Shown here piece after piece: positions 37,118 through 46,380 of a stretch of 64,000 bases of DNA. Positions within the stretch are counted from its first letter, which is position 1. Every line of letters begins with the position of its first letter. Both the position numbers and the translations under genes were made by a program. This DNA is from an uncultured Clostridia bacterium (lineage in GTDB: Bacteria > Bacillota > Clostridia > Christensenellales > UBA1242): NCBI GenBank assembly GCA_934777435.1, contig CAKVNK010000001.1, positions 434,001 through 498,000 on the forward strand, read 5' to 3'. The notes below the pieces were generated by a model. The model saw only the letters and a program-made list of their open reading frames with translations. It did not search any database and had not been told where the DNA came from.

Positions 37118-37516
37118 ATGAAAAATAATAATGACTTAAAAAACAATAGTGAATCAGCAGAAAATAAAAATATAGTGGTTGAAGAAACGGTTATAAATAA
37201 ATCTAGATTTATTGCTTACAGATTTAACTTAACAAGTCTAGAACAAGTTAAACAAATTTTGCAAGATTTAAAACGAGAACACAAAAAGGCAAACCATATT
37301 TGTTATGCTTATGTTTACAACATTGATTGCATAAGTGAAAAAGCGTGTGATGATGGTGAACCATCAGGAACTGCTGGCTACCCTATCTTAAATGTTTTGA
37401 AAAAGAAAAATGTTCAAAATACCTTGGTTGCAGTTGTAAGATATTTTGGTGGAATAAAACTTGGTGCTGGTGGTTTAACCCGTGCATACACAAAAGCCAC
37501 AGCAAGTGTGTTATAA
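37118..37516 (+). CDS. YigZ/IMPACT-family protein, N-terminal domain only
   Basis: 132 residues. NKSRFIAYRF, HICYAYVY, DDGEPSGTAGYPIL and VVRYFGGIKLGAGGLTRAY are the IMPACT (UPF0029) core. Family members normally have about 200 residues with a C-terminal ferredoxin-like domain (DUF1949), which is absent; the stop comes right after TKATASVL, 62 bp before argS. This may be a natural single-domain form or a truncation caused by rearrangement next to argS. The function of the family is uncertain (translation-related). Confidence 0.8.
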   Translation: MKNNNDLKNNSESAENKNIVVEETVINKSRFIAYRFNLTSLEQVKQILQDLKREHKKANHICYAYVYNIDCISEKACDDGEPSGTAGYPILNVLKKKNVQNTLVAVVRYFGGIKLGAGGLTRAYTKATASVL

Positions 37517-37543
37517 ACTGATAGACAATGCGGGGTTAAACTA

Positions 37544-37572
37544 TTGCAAAAATTATTTTATTATGATATTAT
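37544..37572 (+). promoter_or_regulatory. Promoter predicting a leaderless mRNA (argS)
   Basis: TTGCAA (37544-37549), 17-bp spacer, TATTAT (37567-37572), TGGCGT, ATG (37579). Confidence 0.7.
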
Positions 37573-37578
37573 TGGCGT

Positions 37579-39252
37579 ATGGATATTAAAAAGATTTTAG
37601 CACAATGCGTTGACATTGATGCAGACGTTAACATTGAAAATTTGATTATTGAAAGCATAAGTGCAGACAAAGGCGATTACAGCCTGCCTTGTTTTGCATT
37701 GGCAAAAACATTACATAAAAACCCAGTTGAAATTGCAAACCAAATTGCACAAAATTTAAAACTTAATAATATTGTTGAAAAGGTTGAAGTTGTTGCTGGA
37801 TATGTGAATTTCTTTTTAAATAAGGCGGAAATTGCAAACGAAGTTTTATCTGCATATAAAGTTGATGCTGATTTTAAATCAAACATCGGCAAAGGCAAAA
37901 CTGTATGCTTTGACTTTGGTAGCCCTAACCTTGCAAAATATTTACATATTGGACATTTAAAATCTTTGATTGTTGGCGAAAGTTTGTGCAGATTATTTGA
38001 ACAATTTGGTTACACAGTAAAGCGTCTTAACTTTGCTGGTGACTATGGCACACCTTTTGGTAAAATCATTGGCGGTATGCAAAAATGGGGAAGTTTGGCT
38101 GACGTGGAAGCACGTGGTAATGACGCATTGCAAGAGTATTATGTAAAATTCAACCAAATGGAAGCAGAAGATGAAAGTTACAGTCAACTTGCACGTGATA
38201 TATTTAAAAAGATTGAAGAAAAAGATAGTGAAATTTACCCAATATATCAAAAAATTGTGGACATTGCGTTGAAAGATAGCCAACGTATGTTTAAATTGCT
38301 TGGAGTTGAATTTGATGACAACCGTGGTGAAAACTACTACAATCAATTTGTGCCAAAAGTTGTTAAAAAACTTACAGATGCCGGTTTGCTTGTTGAAAGT
38401 CAAGGTGCAAAAATTGTAGATTTATCCGCATACGATATGGCACCAAGTGTGATTATCAAAAATGACGGCACTTCTCTTTACGCCAGCCGTGACCTTGCCG
38501 CTGTTATGGATAGATACAACGATTATCATTTTGACCGCATTTTCTATGTTACAGATGTTGCCCAAAGTTTACACTTTAAACAATGGTTTAAAATTGTTGA
38601 ATTGCTTGGGCTTGATTACGCCAATAAATTAGAGCATGTTGCATATGGTAGATTTAGTTTGCCAGATGGTAAAATAAGTTCTCGCCGTGGCAGACAAGCA
38701 GTTTTAGTTGACCTTATTGAATATGCACACAACAAAGCAGTCGAAATTATAAAAGACCGTAAATTTGAGTTGGAAAGCCCAGAAGAAATTGCGAACAAGG
38801 TTACAAGTGCAGTTTTGAATTATAGTGTGCTTAAAGTTGAACGTGTTAAAGACTGTGTGTTTGATGTGGAAAAATCATTTTCATTTGACGGTGAAACCGC
38901 ACCATATATGCAATACACCTTCACCCGTTTGGAAAGTATTTTGCGTAAACATACTGAAACAAATGTGCTCCCTGATTATTCCTGCTTTAACACAGACGCA
39001 TTTGAGTTGGTTAAAATGATTAACAATTTCAATTCTACCCTTGCCTTGGCAATGGAAAAACGTGACACCAGCATTGTTGCAAAGCGTGTTATGGACTTAT
39101 GCAAAACATTTAACCATTTTTACACAACCACAAAAGTGCTTGACGGTAATGACAGCACAACAAAAGCAAAAATCAACCTTGTTTCAAGCCTTAAAGCCTG
39201 CCTTGCTGTTGGTTTTAACATAATTTGTATCAGCACAATGAAGGAAATGTAA
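37579..39252 (+). CDS. argS: Arginyl-tRNA synthetase
   Basis: Class I enzyme of 557 residues. The Arg-tRNA N-terminal additional domain (about 1-85), DFGSPNLAKYLHIGHLKSLIVGE with HIGH, the KMSKS-like loop (SSRRGRQAV) and the DALR anticodon-binding domain are all present. No Shine-Dalgarno precedes the ATG; a -10 lies six bases upstream. It ends with a terminator. Confidence 0.95.
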   Translation: MDIKKILAQCVDIDADVNIENLIIESISADKGDYSLPCFALAKTLHKNPVEIANQIAQNLKLNNIVEKVEVVAGYVNFFLNKAEIANEVLSAYKVDADFKSNIGKGKTVCFDFGSPNLAKYLHIGHLKSLIVGESLCRLFEQFGYTVKRLNFAGDYGTPFGKIIGGMQKWGSLADVEARGNDALQEYYVKFNQMEAEDESYSQLARDIFKKIEEKDSEIYPIYQKIVDIALKDSQRMFKLLGVEFDDNRGENYYNQFVPKVVKKLTDAGLLVESQGAKIVDLSAYDMAPSVIIKNDGTSLYASRDLAAVMDRYNDYHFDRIFYVTDVAQSLHFKQWFKIVELLGLDYANKLEHVAYGRFSLPDGKISSRRGRQAVLVDLIEYAHNKAVEIIKDRKFELESPEEIANKVTSAVLNYSVLKVERVKDCVFDVEKSFSFDGETAPYMQYTFTRLESILRKHTETNVLPDYSCFNTDAFELVKMINNFNSTLALAMEKRDTSIVAKRVMDLCKTFNHFYTTTKVLDGNDSTTKAKINLVSSLKACLAVGFNIICISTMKEM

Positions 39253-39290
39253 AAAAAGTTTAACATTATTTAGTATAAAATTTGGTTATA

Positions 39291-39320
39291 AAAAAAGCAC
39301 ATTTAACTATGTGCTTTTTT
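39291..39320 (+). terminator. Terminator after argS
   Basis: AAAAAAGCACAT-TTAACT-ATGTGCTTTTTT hairpin. Confidence 0.9.
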
Positions 39321-39417
39321 GTTTTAACTTTGTTTTTCTAGTGGCAACATTTAGATTATTTATTCCACCATTTTAACTGATTTGTTAAATTGTGTTGAAT
39401 TTATTTGTTGCCCTTAA

Positions 39418-40833
39418 TTATGAAACTTCTTTAAGTTCGGTTGATGTTACTGTGTGACTGCCAGAATTTAAACCCGATTCACCACTACGTGTGTACGTGA
39501 TTACAATTTTATCACCAGTGCGAACATTTAACAATAAGTCACCAAGTTCAAATGAACGATTGATAACATAAATTTTGTCATTGATTGTAAGATGAGTTAT
39601 AATGTCACCTTTTTTAAGCCCTATGCTATATGCAATAGAATTTATTTTTGGTGATTCTGTAACCGCAATTTCATCAACAATGGTGAGTGAACCATTTACG
39701 TTATAAATCTGTTTTGAGTTTTGTGTTTTATATGTTACGCCAAGTTGAAGTTTTAACACATGGCTGAAACTGTTTTGTTCAGCATAATAGTACATAAGAT
39801 TATCTGCAACTTTTGTTGCATTATCAAATGGCAAAGCATAAGCCATACCTTCGATTGGGGTTTTATCGCTTGCGTAAACAAGTTTTGCGTTTGCTATACC
39901 AACAAGTTCACCATTTTGATTGAACACACCGCCACCAGAGTTGCCGCCGTTTATTGCCGTGTCCATACGGAGAACACGGAAGTTAACATCTGTGCTACCG
40001 TCTGCCGCAGTAATTTCAACTGTTTCACTTTCAACTGACACGATGCCTTTTGTTACGCTTATGCCTTTACCTTCTGGGTTGCCTATTGCATAAATTGTTT
40101 CGCTGACTGAATAGCCTGTTGCAACATCAACTGCACGTGCATTGGAGTTGTTTGCCACCAAATTTGCTGTTTTTGCCCTTAAAACTGCAATATCATAATT
40201 CATTGAACCGCCGATGTAGTCACATTTAACGGCCGCCCCTCCTATAACATAATCATTATTAACAAGTTGAATTGATACATCAACACCATATTGATAAATA
40301 TAAACTGATTCTGGATAACCTGTGCTGTTAAGGCTGGCACTATCGTACAAAACGTGATAGTTGGTGATGATGTAACTATACTCTGAATCCATTTTATAAA
40401 TGACGCCTGCACCGCACAAAATTTCAGAGTTATTGTAAGGGTAATTACGGCTGGCTATTGGAAACTTTGCAAAAACGCTAACCGCTGATTGCATTGCCTT
40501 GCCAACGCCTGCTTCTGCTGTGATTTCAGTTGCACCACCTTTAACTAAATCGGTTAAAAACTTTTGATAACCAGTTAAATCGTCAGTATAATAGCCTTTT
40601 GTTACGCCCAACCTAAAAAGTGCTTCCACATCTATGCTTTGCCCATCTTTACCATTTTGAACTGTTATACTGCTGGTTGTGCCATTGGAATAATATACTG
40701 TGTAAACTGTGCCAGCCTCAGTTGTGTTAGTTTTTTGAATATCTATTACTGTTGGTGTGCCACAAGCAGTAAAAATAAACATTGCCGGCAACATTATTAA
40801 AACCAACACCAAAGATTTTAAAAATTTTTTCAT
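39418..40833 (-). CDS. Trypsin-like (HtrA/S1C-type) serine protease lipoprotein
   Basis: An N-terminal signal peptide ends in a lipobox (FTAC), placing the protein outside the membrane. The catalytic triad is visible: ITNYHVL (His about 159), NYDIAVLRA (Asp about 214) and INGGNSGGGVF (Ser about 296). A PDZ-like domain follows (IGLKKGDIITHLTINDK). A stretch before the protease (YSNGTTSSITVQNGKDG) resembles a Bacillota Ig/collagen-like linker. Likely quality control of exported proteins. AGGTGA precedes the ATG, with a TATAAT just upstream. Confidence 0.88.
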   Translation of the reverse strand: MKKFLKSLVLVLIMLPAMFIFTACGTPTVIDIQKTNTTEAGTVYTVYYSNGTTSSITVQNGKDGQSIDVEALFRLGVTKGYYTDDLTGYQKFLTDLVKGGATEITAEAGVGKAMQSAVSVFAKFPIASRNYPYNNSEILCGAGVIYKMDSEYSYIITNYHVLYDSASLNSTGYPESVYIYQYGVDVSIQLVNNDYVIGGAAVKCDYIGGSMNYDIAVLRAKTANLVANNSNARAVDVATGYSVSETIYAIGNPEGKGISVTKGIVSVESETVEITAADGSTDVNFRVLRMDTAINGGNSGGGVFNQNGELVGIANAKLVYASDKTPIEGMAYALPFDNATKVADNLMYYYAEQNSFSHVLKLQLGVTYKTQNSKQIYNVNGSLTIVDEIAVTESPKINSIAYSIGLKKGDIITHLTINDKIYVINRSFELGDLLLNVRTGDKIVITYTRSGESGLNSGSHTVTSTELKEVS

Positions 40834-41064
40834 ATTTCACCTAGGTTTATTATATCACAATCAACTTCAAATTATAGCATTTTAAATTGAAGTTTAAAAA
40901 ATTTTGTAGAATTTTGTCATAAATACGGCTGTGTTGTGCCTATTTTCTATTAATATGGTGTGAGTTGACAGATAAACACCAAATAAAGCCCTAAATTGTT
41001 GAAAATTTTTTGGATTTGTGCTAGTCTTTTTAAAATTTATGTCTACAAATATTAAGGACAAAAT

Positions 41065-42018
41065 ATGAAAAACAAAGATTTAAAAGATATAAAAAATTTG
41101 GTTGCTTCAAAAGAAAATAATGATGATGAAATTTCACATGCTGGTCATCGCAATCGTATGACAGAAAAAATTAAAAAGTATGGTGTGAAAAGTTTAGAAG
41201 CACACGAAGTGCTTGAATATCTTTTGTGGTTCACAATTCCAAGAAAGGATACTAACCCACTCGGTCACAAATTGTTGAAAAAGTTCGGCAGTTTAGCAAA
41301 CGTGCTTAATGCTGACATAAAATCTTTGCAAAGTGTTACAGGCATAGGTGAACGCACCGCTTTGTTTTTAACCAGTTTGCCGGATGTGTTTGACATTTAT
41401 AAAGAAAGTGCAAGCCTTGGCAAATTAGATGTTTTAAATGATGTTTCAAGTTGTGTAAGATTTTTTAGAAGCAGATTCGAAATACATAAAAAAGAATATC
41501 TTTATATCTTCTGTTTAAATGGCAAAAATAAAGTTGTTAAATATGAACAAATTGAAGGTGAAAATGATTTAACAATCAATGTTAATATAAAGTTTTTTAC
41601 CGACTATATCAATGATGACAACACTGCAAGTGTGCTTATTTGCCACACTCACCCACTTGGTGAAACAAAACCAAGCAATGAAGATTTGGTACTAACTGAA
41701 AGATTGATGCGTATTTGTAATGTTATGCACAAAACTTTGATTGACCACATCATATTCAATGAAATGGATCACTTTTCAATGGGTGCAAATCACATTTTAG
41801 ATTGTATGAGGCTTTCTGTAGCATTCGACATGGCACCTATGCAAGATAAAAAATTAAAGAGCAGAACTTTTACACCTTTTTCATATTTAGACAACAGTGA
41901 AGAAACTAAAATTAAAATTACAACTTGGGAAAAGCGTTATAAAGACCTTTTGGCACTTAAAAACTTACAAGACAAATGCAACAAACTTGAAACCGACACT
42001 GACAATGGAAATAAATAA
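41065..42018 (+). CDS. radC: RadC-family JAB/MPN-domain protein
   Basis: An N-terminal helix-hairpin-helix region (LANVLNADIKSLQSVTGIGERTALFL) and a C-terminal JAB domain with CHTHPLGETKPSNEDLVLT (about 192-210), the metal-binding HxHx(n)D motif, define RadC. The protein is longer than usual (317 against about 225) through a charged C-terminal tail. The biochemical role of RadC is unsettled; a DNA-repair function has been doubted. AAGGAC lies upstream of the ATG. Confidence 0.88.
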   Translation: MKNKDLKDIKNLVASKENNDDEISHAGHRNRMTEKIKKYGVKSLEAHEVLEYLLWFTIPRKDTNPLGHKLLKKFGSLANVLNADIKSLQSVTGIGERTALFLTSLPDVFDIYKESASLGKLDVLNDVSSCVRFFRSRFEIHKKEYLYIFCLNGKNKVVKYEQIEGENDLTINVNIKFFTDYINDDNTASVLICHTHPLGETKPSNEDLVLTERLMRICNVMHKTLIDHIIFNEMDHFSMGANHILDCMRLSVAFDMAPMQDKKLKSRTFTPFSYLDNSEETKIKITTWEKRYKDLLALKNLQDKCNKLETDTDNGNK

Positions 42019-42175
42019 GTGTTAAAATAAGAAACAAACTAAAAGCCAAAGAAATGAAAAAAGAATAAAGAAATAAAGAACCTCAATTAAACAAAACACA
42101 AAAATATACAAACATCATAATGTTAAATTGAGCCACAAAAAGCATCATCTAGTATTGTAGGCTTGAAAAGAACAT

Positions 42176-42202
42176 AAAAAAAACACCATAAGGTGTTTTT
42201 TT
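42176..42202. terminator. Bidirectional terminator
   Basis: AAAAAAACACC-ATAA-GGTGTTTTTTT hairpin between convergent radC and the small membrane gene. Confidence 0.9.
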
Positions 42203-42203
42203 A

Positions 42204-42434
42204 TTAAGCCAGAACTGTTGGCTTTTTAGCAATGCAAATGCTTACTATATCGATAACCCAAAGGATTGCCCAACCGAGCAACAACCAAAGGATACCACCA
42301 AGTAAGATACCTGTTTTACCTTTTACTGCACCTTTTATGATACGGTAGACAGCCCAGATAATATCAAGACCAGGTAAAGCAAAGATGATTTTTGCCCAAA
42401 GTGGTAATTTATCCATCCAATTAACAAATGCCAT
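42204..42434 (-). CDS. Small two-helix membrane protein
   Basis: 76 residues with two hydrophobic segments separated by a short basic loop (KGAVKGKTG). It resembles small TM2/PMP3-like proteins in layout only. AGGAGG before the ATG and a private terminator support a real gene. Confidence 0.65.
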   Translation of the reverse strand: MAFVNWMDKLPLWAKIIFALPGLDIIWAVYRIIKGAVKGKTGILLGGILWLLLGWAILWVIDIVSICIAKKPTVLA

Positions 42435-42527
42435 AAAACCCTCCTATCTTTCTTTCATTATAGTAAATATATTCATCAAAAGCAAACTTTTTAACTTTAT
42501 TTTAAATAATTTTAATTTATCCGCTTT

Positions 42528-42974
42528 TTATAGTTGTGTTTTATTATCTTTTATTAATTGAGTTAAATCCATAATTGCAAAGCCAGTTGCTGTTTTGCCA
42601 GTGCAAGTAAAACCAAAACTTTCGTAATACTTTAACAATCTTTTTGCGGCAACAAGTTGCATTTTTTCACATTGTTTTTGTTGTGCATAATTGACCAAAT
42701 TTCCAATCATTGCACTGCCTATGCCTTGATTTCTAAATTCTTCATTAACCTTTATCATACGCAAATAAAAAGTTTTGTTATTGTCCTTAAATGCAAATTC
42801 CGCCCTGCCAACTTCTTGTGTTGACTTGCCGTTTTCTTTGATAAAAGCAAGTGCAGTTTTGCAAGGTTCACGATAAACAATAACAATATTTTTACCATCA
42901 CGTGTTTTTGTGGTTTGATACTCAAAAGAGTTATCTTGTCCAGCCTGAACAAATTGTTTTAATTGAGATTCCAT
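42528..42974 (-). CDS. GNAT-family acetyltransferase
   Basis: The acetyl-CoA loop FRNQGIGSAMIGNLVNYA and the following beta strand and KYYESFGFTCTG are the GNAT core. Start MESQLKQ is chosen because AAGGATA precedes it; the longer frame (to 43016) has no site. Substrate unknown. It lies 58 bp after another GNAT gene, forming a tandem pair. Confidence 0.8.
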   Translation of the reverse strand: MESQLKQFVQAGQDNSFEYQTTKTRDGKNIVIVYREPCKTALAFIKENGKSTQEVGRAEFAFKDNNKTFYLRMIKVNEEFRNQGIGSAMIGNLVNYAQQKQCEKMQLVAAKRLLKYYESFGFTCTGKTATGFAIMDLTQLIKDNKTQL

Positions 42975-43032
42975 ATTATCCTTTAATTTTGGCAAAAAAA
43001 TGTAAATGCAAAGCATCTACACTTTTTTAGGT

Positions 43033-43518
43033 TTATAATTCATTGTGTTGTCTATAGTTTTTAACCAATGGTAAATCCATTGTAACAAGTGTACGTTCTG
43101 GCCAAACTGTCAAGCAACTGAGTTGATCGTCTGCCACATTAAAACCAAACTTTTCAAAGAATTCCATAGTTGATTTAAAACTTGTCACTCTAACGAATTC
43201 ATAACGACCAGATTCAATAATAGATGCAAGTGCTTTTTTAACCAACATGCTACCAATACCAAGGCCTCTAAATTGTTCTTCAACTTTAACTGCTGAAAGT
43301 TCAATAAGTCTTGCATCGTCTTGGTCTGGGCTGAGTGTTAAAACACCAACGTCTGTAAGTGTATTTTCTGTAACAAGATATGCCCTAAAAACATGTAAAG
43401 GCAAAGTTTGAATTAGTAAGCATCTAGCACCTTTTGAAGTTGTAACGAGTGATGCTTTGCGTTTGCTTGCTGTTTGTTTTTTAACAAAATCTTCAACTGA
43501 ACTAGTAATAATTTCCAT
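43033..43518 (-). CDS. GNAT-family acetyltransferase
   Basis: 161 residues with VEEQFRGLGIGSMLVKKAL (acetyl-CoA loop) and FFEKFGFNV. It is the first of two tandem, distantly similar GNAT genes, so local duplication is likely. AGGGAG precedes the ATG, and a TTGACA-16-TATAAT promoter lies upstream. Confidence 0.8.
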   Translation of the reverse strand: MEIITSSVEDFVKKQTASKRKASLVTTSKGARCLLIQTLPLHVFRAYLVTENTLTDVGVLTLSPDQDDARLIELSAVKVEEQFRGLGIGSMLVKKALASIIESGRYEFVRVTSFKSTMEFFEKFGFNVADDQLSCLTVWPERTLVTMDLPLVKNYRQHNEL

Positions 43519-43561
43519 AATCTACTCCCTATAACTATATAATTTTTATCTTAACAGCGTC

Positions 43562-43589
43562 ATTATATCACACCAAAAAAAATTGTCAA
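43562..43589 (-). promoter_or_regulatory. Promoter of the GNAT pair
   Basis: TTGACA (43584-43589), 16-bp spacer, TATAAT (43562-43567), followed by a leader with AGGGAG. Confidence 0.7.
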
Positions 43590-43687
43590 TATCAAGTTTA
43601 AAACATTTTTAAGAAATTGACAATTTTTGGGTTGTAAAATTTGCTTTTACGCTTTTAGACTACACACATGTTGTATTGTGCCAAATT

Positions 43688-45079
43688 TTAATATTCACAG
43701 TTGCCCGGTGTGCGTGGGAAAGGTATTGCATCACGGATATTTTCAACGCCTGTTAAATACATAACCAAACGTTCAAAGCCCATACCAAAACCAGAGTGAA
43801 CACAACTGCCAAATTTACGCAAGTTTAAATACCAATCAATAGGCATTGTGTCAACGCCCATTTCTTTGCAACGTGCGATAATTTTTTCGTAGTTTTCTTC
43901 ACGTTGGCTACCGCCCATAAGTTCGCCCGCACCTGGAACTTCCAAGTCAACCGCAGCAACAGTTTTGCCGTCTGGGTTTAACTTCATATAATACGCTTTA
44001 ATATCTTTTGGCCAATTCTTAACAAACACTGGTCCACCAAAATATTCAGTTAAATATTTTTCATGTTCTTTGGCAATATCGCCACCTTCTTCAGGCTCAA
44101 ATTCCCATTTAACTGGTGCTTGTTGAAGCAATTTTATAACATCTGCATGGTCAATACGCACAAAGTTGCTGTTTACAACTTTTGTTAACTTTTCAATCAA
44201 GCCCTTTTCAACAAAACTGTTTAAAAATTCCATTTCTTCTGGGCAAGTGTCAAGCACATATTTGATGACATATTTTAACATTTCTTCTTCAATGTCCATA
44301 AGGCCTTCAAGGTCGCAGAAAGACATTTCAGGTTCAATCATCCAAAATTCGTTTGCATGTGTTTTGGTGTTGCTGTTTTCTGTTCTAAATGTCGGGCCAA
44401 ATGTGTAAATTTTGTTAAATGCCAAAGCAAACGCTTCACCATGAAGTTGACCCGAACCTGTGATATATGATTTTTTACCAAACAAATCTTTGCTGGTGTC
44501 AAGTGCACCGCTTTTTGTGATTGGTGGGTGTTCAAAGTTTAAAGTTGTGATTTTAAACATTTGGTCACTGCCTTCACAGTCAGTTGTTGTGATAAGTGGT
44601 GTATGAGTGTAAACATAGCCATGTTCTTGAAAATATTTGTGAATACCCATTGCAGCAACACTACGCACACGGAAGACCGCACTGAACAAGTTTGTGCGTG
44701 GGCGAAGATATGCCATTTCACGCAAATATTCAAGTGAATGACCTTTCTTTTGAAGTGGATAAGTTGAATCTGTTTCGTTAAAAACTTCAACTTTTTTAGC
44801 TTGCACTTCAAATGGTTGCTTCATTTCTGGTGTTAATTTAACAACACCAGTTACAATGATTGTTGAACCAGTGTTTAAGTGTGAAAGTTTTGCATAGTTG
44901 TCCAACTTTTCGGCAGATATAACCACTTGTGTGCCTTTAAAACTTGTGCCATCATTAAGGTCAATAAAGCCAAAGTTTTTCATATCTCTAACGCTTTTAA
45001 CCCAGCCTGCAAGCACAATGGTTTTATCAGCATATTTTTGATAATCTTTTTTCAAATCTTTAATATCAATTTTTTGCAT
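43688..45079 (-). CDS. asnS: Asparaginyl-tRNA synthetase
   Basis: Class IIb enzyme of 463 residues: N-terminal OB-fold (VLAGWVKSVRDMKNFGFIDL), motif 2 (FGPTFRTENSNTKTHANEFWMIEPEM) and motif 3 (GFGMGFERLVMYLTG). The FRTENSNTxxH pattern separates AsnRS from AspRS. GAGGAG precedes the ATG. It follows asnA by 94 bp with no terminator between, so the asparagine attenuator upstream of asnA should control both. Confidence 0.95.
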   Translation of the reverse strand: MQKIDIKDLKKDYQKYADKTIVLAGWVKSVRDMKNFGFIDLNDGTSFKGTQVVISAEKLDNYAKLSHLNTGSTIIVTGVVKLTPEMKQPFEVQAKKVEVFNETDSTYPLQKKGHSLEYLREMAYLRPRTNLFSAVFRVRSVAAMGIHKYFQEHGYVYTHTPLITTTDCEGSDQMFKITTLNFEHPPITKSGALDTSKDLFGKKSYITGSGQLHGEAFALAFNKIYTFGPTFRTENSNTKTHANEFWMIEPEMSFCDLEGLMDIEEEMLKYVIKYVLDTCPEEMEFLNSFVEKGLIEKLTKVVNSNFVRIDHADVIKLLQQAPVKWEFEPEEGGDIAKEHEKYLTEYFGGPVFVKNWPKDIKAYYMKLNPDGKTVAAVDLEVPGAGELMGGSQREENYEKIIARCKEMGVDTMPIDWYLNLRKFGSCVHSGFGMGFERLVMYLTGVENIRDAIPFPRTPGNCEY

Positions 45080-45173
45080 GTATGCTCCTCTAAATTTTTA
45101 ATTTTTATCTGTTTAACTTTTATGTAAGAAATTTTAGCATATTTAATCTGCTTTGGCAAACAATTAGATTTGT

Positions 45174-46163
45174 TTAAAGCAATTCAATGCCATCAATTTT
45201 GCAAGTTTTGATTGTTTCTTTATCCCAATAACTTGCTTGCACTTCGCCAATATGTGCCCTGCCAAGTAACAACTGACACAGTCTACTTTGCCCTATGCCA
45301 CCACCAATAGAAAGTGGAAGGCTACCATCAATGATTGATTTGTGGTAAGCAAGTTTTAACCTATCAGTATCACCTGTTTTTTGCAACTGGCTAAGTAAAG
45401 TGGACTTATCCACCCTTATGCCCATGCTTGAAATTTCCAAAGCCATATCAAGCACTGGGTGATAGAACATTAAATCGCCGTCAAGTGACCAATCGTCATA
45501 ATCTGGTGCACGCAAATCGTGTGGTTTGCCGTCTGAAAGTTTATCACCGATTTGCATAATGAAAACTGTTTTATATTTTTTAACAATTTCATATTCACGT
45601 TGTTTTGCTGTTAAATATGGATACATATACAACAACTGCTGACTAGTGATAAAATGCACTGTTGGGCATATTTTAACCGCATCAAAACCACAACGGCTTA
45701 AATATTTGCTTGTTAAACAAACCGCTTTTACAATTTGTTTTACAGTTAATTTTAAATAATCAATGGTGCGGTCTTCTTTTAAAATAACCTTTTCCCAATC
45801 CCACTGATCCACATAGATAGAGTGTGTGGCGTCCATTTTATCGTCACGGCGAATTGCTTGCATATCTGTGTAAAGCCCAGTGTGAACCGGTAAACCATAT
45901 CTTTGAAGTGCAAACCTTTTCCACTTTGCAAGTGATTGCACTATTTCAAGTTCTTGCCCGTCCTTTTTAACATCAAATTTAACCGGACGTTCAACACCTG
46001 TTAAATCGTCTTGCAAACCAGATTCTCTTGTAACCACAATAGGTGCTGAAACACGTGTTAAGCAAACTGCTTTTGCAAGTTCTTTTTCAAATTTATCTTT
46101 TATTATTTTAATGTATTTTTGTTTTTCCAAAATTGAAATTGGAATATATTTTTCTTTTATCAT
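45174..46163 (-). CDS. asnA: Aspartate-ammonia ligase (asparagine synthetase A)
   Basis: Makes asparagine from aspartate, ammonia and ATP. RVSAPIVVTRESGLQDDLTG, AIRRDDKMDATHSIYVDQWDWEKVI and GGGIGQSRLCQLLLGRAHIGEVQ are AsnA signatures. The start MIKEKYIPIS (46163) is fixed by AAGGAG and by homology; the frame extends 43 codons further through a regulatory region, which is unlikely to be protein. Upstream lie an Asn-codon leader peptide, a terminator and a second small ORF. Confidence 0.95.
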   Translation of the reverse strand: MIKEKYIPISILEKQKYIKIIKDKFEKELAKAVCLTRVSAPIVVTRESGLQDDLTGVERPVKFDVKKDGQELEIVQSLAKWKRFALQRYGLPVHTGLYTDMQAIRRDDKMDATHSIYVDQWDWEKVILKEDRTIDYLKLTVKQIVKAVCLTSKYLSRCGFDAVKICPTVHFITSQQLLYMYPYLTAKQREYEIVKKYKTVFIMQIGDKLSDGKPHDLRAPDYDDWSLDGDLMFYHPVLDMALEISSMGIRVDKSTLLSQLQKTGDTDRLKLAYHKSIIDGSLPLSIGGGIGQSRLCQLLLGRAHIGEVQASYWDKETIKTCKIDGIELL

Positions 46164-46169
46164 AATTAT

Positions 46170-46333
46170 CTCCTTAAATTTTTGTTTTGTATTTTTTTTA
46201 TTTTGTTTATTTAAAATTTTAACTTTCATTGCCTTTGTTTTGCTTTGAAAGTGTTTGCAATAATAAGGCATTTTGCCTATGCTGATTTGCATTTAAGGAG
46301 AAATTTTTGATTTAATTTTTACCCCTTAAATGC
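46170..46333 (-). promoter_or_regulatory. Alternative RNA hairpins around the asnA ribosome binding site
   Basis: One segment, CTCCTTAAATGC (minus strand, 46301-46290), can pair with GCATTTAAGGGG (46333-46322, 12 pairs with one G-U) or, through its first 10 bases, with ATTTAAGGAG (46179-46170), which is the asnA Shine-Dalgarno. The two pairings exclude each other, so they form a possible translational switch. The sign of control cannot be read off. Confidence 0.6.
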
Positions 46334-46380
46334 AGAATATTATTATCTTCTTCGCCTGCTACGGCATTTGTTTTTCTCAT
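46294..46380 (-). CDS. Small ORF between attenuator and asnA (28 codons)
   Basis: AAGGAG six bases before an ATG begins MRKTNAVAGEEDNN, continuing to ILHLRGKIKSKISP and a TAA. It contains a tandem Asn pair (codons 13-14) just before one arm of a 12-bp hairpin, and its stop lies in the other arm. The good initiation site and its position argue for a second regulatory peptide; it has no family I know. Confidence 0.55.

Noticed and set aside
46164..46292. The asnA reading frame continues 43 codons upstream of 46163.
   Set aside because: AsnA proteins begin at MIKEKY-like sequence, AAGGAG sits right there, and the extension covers the regulatory hairpins and the stop of the small ORF. I treat it as non-coding leader.
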